DNA from: Strigamia acuminata
Taxonomy: Eukaryota > Arthropoda > Chilopoda > Geophilomorpha > Linotaeniidae
DNA: 64,000 nucleotides
NCBI GenBank assembly: GCA_949358305.1
Contig: OX442314.1
Coordinates: forward strand, 47,624,581-47,688,580
Direction of reading: 5' to 3'
Shown here: positions 62,701 through 64,000 of the stretch, in pieces
Position numbering within the stretch: position 1 is the first letter of the stretch
How the letters are laid out: each line of letters begins with the position of its first letter
Notes under the pieces: model-generated
Seen by the model: the letters and a program-made list of their open reading frames with translations, nothing else
Database searches by the model: none
Told to the model about the DNA's origin: nothing
Program-made: the position numbers and the translations under genes

Positions 62701-63557
62701 TCTTGCTGCTAGTTTTACTGTTAAGTTTTTCAATCTTTTTTAATTATAAAATTTCTACACGGCTAATTGAAAGTGAACATAAGTTTGGTTTGTTGAAAGA
62801 TTGTTGAAAGAATTCCGCGTTAAGTAAATTTGTAAACCCACAAAATTTCTGTGGAAATAACGCTTGCCAAAAGCTTATTGTTCAAGTTTGTTGCAACCTG
62901 GCTTTGTTGTACATTTTTTTTCATAGAATTCGAGGAAGATGTCACAAATACAGCCCATACGAGTGTTTTAGAATAAGAGAGTTTGGACTCCAGCAAATCA
63001 ACAATAACGGACACATTAATGAGGAGGACTTGAAAGGGTTAGCGAGAGAGTTGTTTCATTGGCCGTGGCGGTCGTCAAGAGATGCATTACGGTCTATAAT
63101 AACAAAGTTGCTGAGAAGTTAAAAATTTTAATGTGTTTATTATTCTGTTACCAAATTTGTTTTACTATCTCGAATAAAAGTGTTTGGTATTTACTTAATT
63201 CGTCTTTTTTTTTATCACTGAAAAGTAATGGTGCTGAATTGGGCACATCCCATCGTGGATACCACTGTAACGGTAACGGTTGGTAACTAGTTACTTTTTT
63301 TGTCAAGTAACGGTAACGGTAACTAGTTACCAAATTCCAGTAACGCACACAACATTGACGTCAAGGCACCAACATTGATTGAAGCCAACCAAGGCTACCA
63401 TAGCAAAAGAAGAGAAAAAAGAAAATAAGAAAAGGTTTTGCTTTTATATTATTCATTTCATTTTTGCATTCGGTTGTGTTAATATGTAGCAGAGAGACAG
63501 CCGACAGTTAGGTTCGTTTACATGCTGTTTCGTGGTATCAATAACAATTTTAAGTAG
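62701..63557. other. Intergenic stretch with possible exon and GTAACG repeats
   Basis: An open segment after TTTTTCATAG (from 62937) to a TAA at 63122 reads KYSPYECFRIREFG and LARELFHWPWRSS, possibly an exon of an unknown gene. At 63268-63335 there are two inverted-style copies of GGTAACTAGTTAC with GTAACG runs. Confidence 0.35.
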
Positions 63558-63950
63558 ATTGAATGTTTTAGACAGCACCATCATCACAGATACTGCGAGA
63601 GAGAAGACGCTCACCTCAAAGAATTTGTCACCCAAATGTGGCAAATAAATAAGGGGAAAATTCCAAACGAAGCATGGGAAGTTTATAGGCGAAATGAGTA
63701 TTTTATAGCGTATAAAGACGACAGAGATAGCGAAAGGAAACGATTAAGTGACAATTACTTCAAAACAAAAGCACACCGGCAACAAAAACCAAGCATCAAG
63801 GAAACCAAAATCAGCGCCAGGACAACCAGTGTCAAAACCAAAGTCAAGCCTAACCAAAAACAAGATTGGAAAATTAGAAAATTTCTGAGCGAGTCAGAGC
63901 CATTAAGAAGTTGTGGTGGCACCACTTCATTTGTGGACAAGGCCATTTGA
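63558..63950 (+). CDS. Short basic ORF within a dispersed repeat
   Basis: The frame is open from 63558; the first Met is at 63636, but an acceptor-like TCATCACAG at 63581-63589 suggests an exon. Residues read EDAHLKEFVTQMWQINKGKI, then a Lys/Arg/Ser-rich region, ending at a TGA (63948-63950). The same frame in the copy at 48800-48959 is broken, so at best this is the intact member of a repeat-borne gene. No family recognised. Confidence 0.35.
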   Translation: MECFRQHHHHRYCEREDAHLKEFVTQMWQINKGKIPNEAWEVYRRNEYFIAYKDDRDSERKRLSDNYFKTKAHRQQKPSIKETKISARTTSVKTKVKPNQKQDWKIRKFLSESEPLRSCGGTTSFVDKAI

Positions 63951-64000
63951 CATAAAATGTAAATGCCATTTTCATATGAGAATGCAGTCTTACAATATGA
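63951..64000 (+). repeat. Hairpin copy at window end
   Basis: 63958-63993 repeats the TGTAA...TTACA hairpin with inner arms CATTTTC/GAGAATG, differing from the 23527 copy but still paired. Confidence 0.55.

Overview
The window is animal nuclear DNA, most likely from an invertebrate. The reasons are spliceosomal introns with GT..AG ends (about 50 to 420 bases), an armadillo plus BTB gene of the metazoan ARMC5 type, a GALK1-type galactokinase fragment, and a dense mix of Ty3/gypsy, copia, LINE, Tc1/mariner and foldback elements. I cannot name the lineage. Apart from one host gene and one zinc-finger gene, almost everything is transposon-derived.

Layout. 1-3037: 3' end of Ty3/gypsy Element 1 (end of pol, a third ORF with a DnaJ-like cysteine cluster, and the 3' LTR). 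3038-6279: repeats with a spliced Tc1-like transposase remnant. 6280-21898: Element 2, a 15.6 kb Ty3/gypsy element with apparently identical 969-bp LTRs, gag, pol and a long third ORF. Its gag is split by a 631-bp foldback element flanked by TTAA, and its integrase has one in-frame TGA. 21899-28856: duplicated repeat units carrying a LINE 3' end, a mag-like RT remnant and a cluster of hairpins. 28857-30029: a two-finger C2H2 gene with acidic Trp-containing repeats. 30093-30827: a stand-alone copia-type gag on the other strand. 30930-32235: copia and LTR relics. 32299-46491: an ARMC5-like single-exon gene on the minus strand, split by Element 3 (33807-45655), an 11.8 kb Ty3/gypsy element with apparently identical 632-bp LTRs, a GCTT target duplication, gag, pol and a spliced third ORF. 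46492-48959: a galactokinase pseudogene fragment and another spliced fragment. 48960-60342: a degenerate mag-like gypsy (Element 4, minus strand) with an intact copia element (Element 5, 53491-60134) nested inside it. 60343-64000: more repeats, a decayed gypsy RT, a frameshifted Pro/Gln-rich ORF, and a second copy of the repeat into which Element 4 jumped.

The most notable system is Elements 2 and 3. They are divergent relatives that share a gag/pol layout, a canonical -1 slippery heptamer (A AAA AAC) at the gag end, a proline-tRNA-like primer site, and a large third ORF (835-1070 aa) in the place where errantiviruses carry env. That third ORF has no signal peptide or membrane segment that I can see. 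It has a conserved N-terminal block, a basic RS/RE-rich middle and conserved C-terminal blocks, and it appears to be made from a spliced RNA. I do not recognise it as any named family. Insertion order can be read from the nesting: the foldback is in Element 2, Element 2 is in a repeat unit, Element 5 is in Element 4, Element 4 is in a repeat, and Element 3 is in the ARMC5-like gene.
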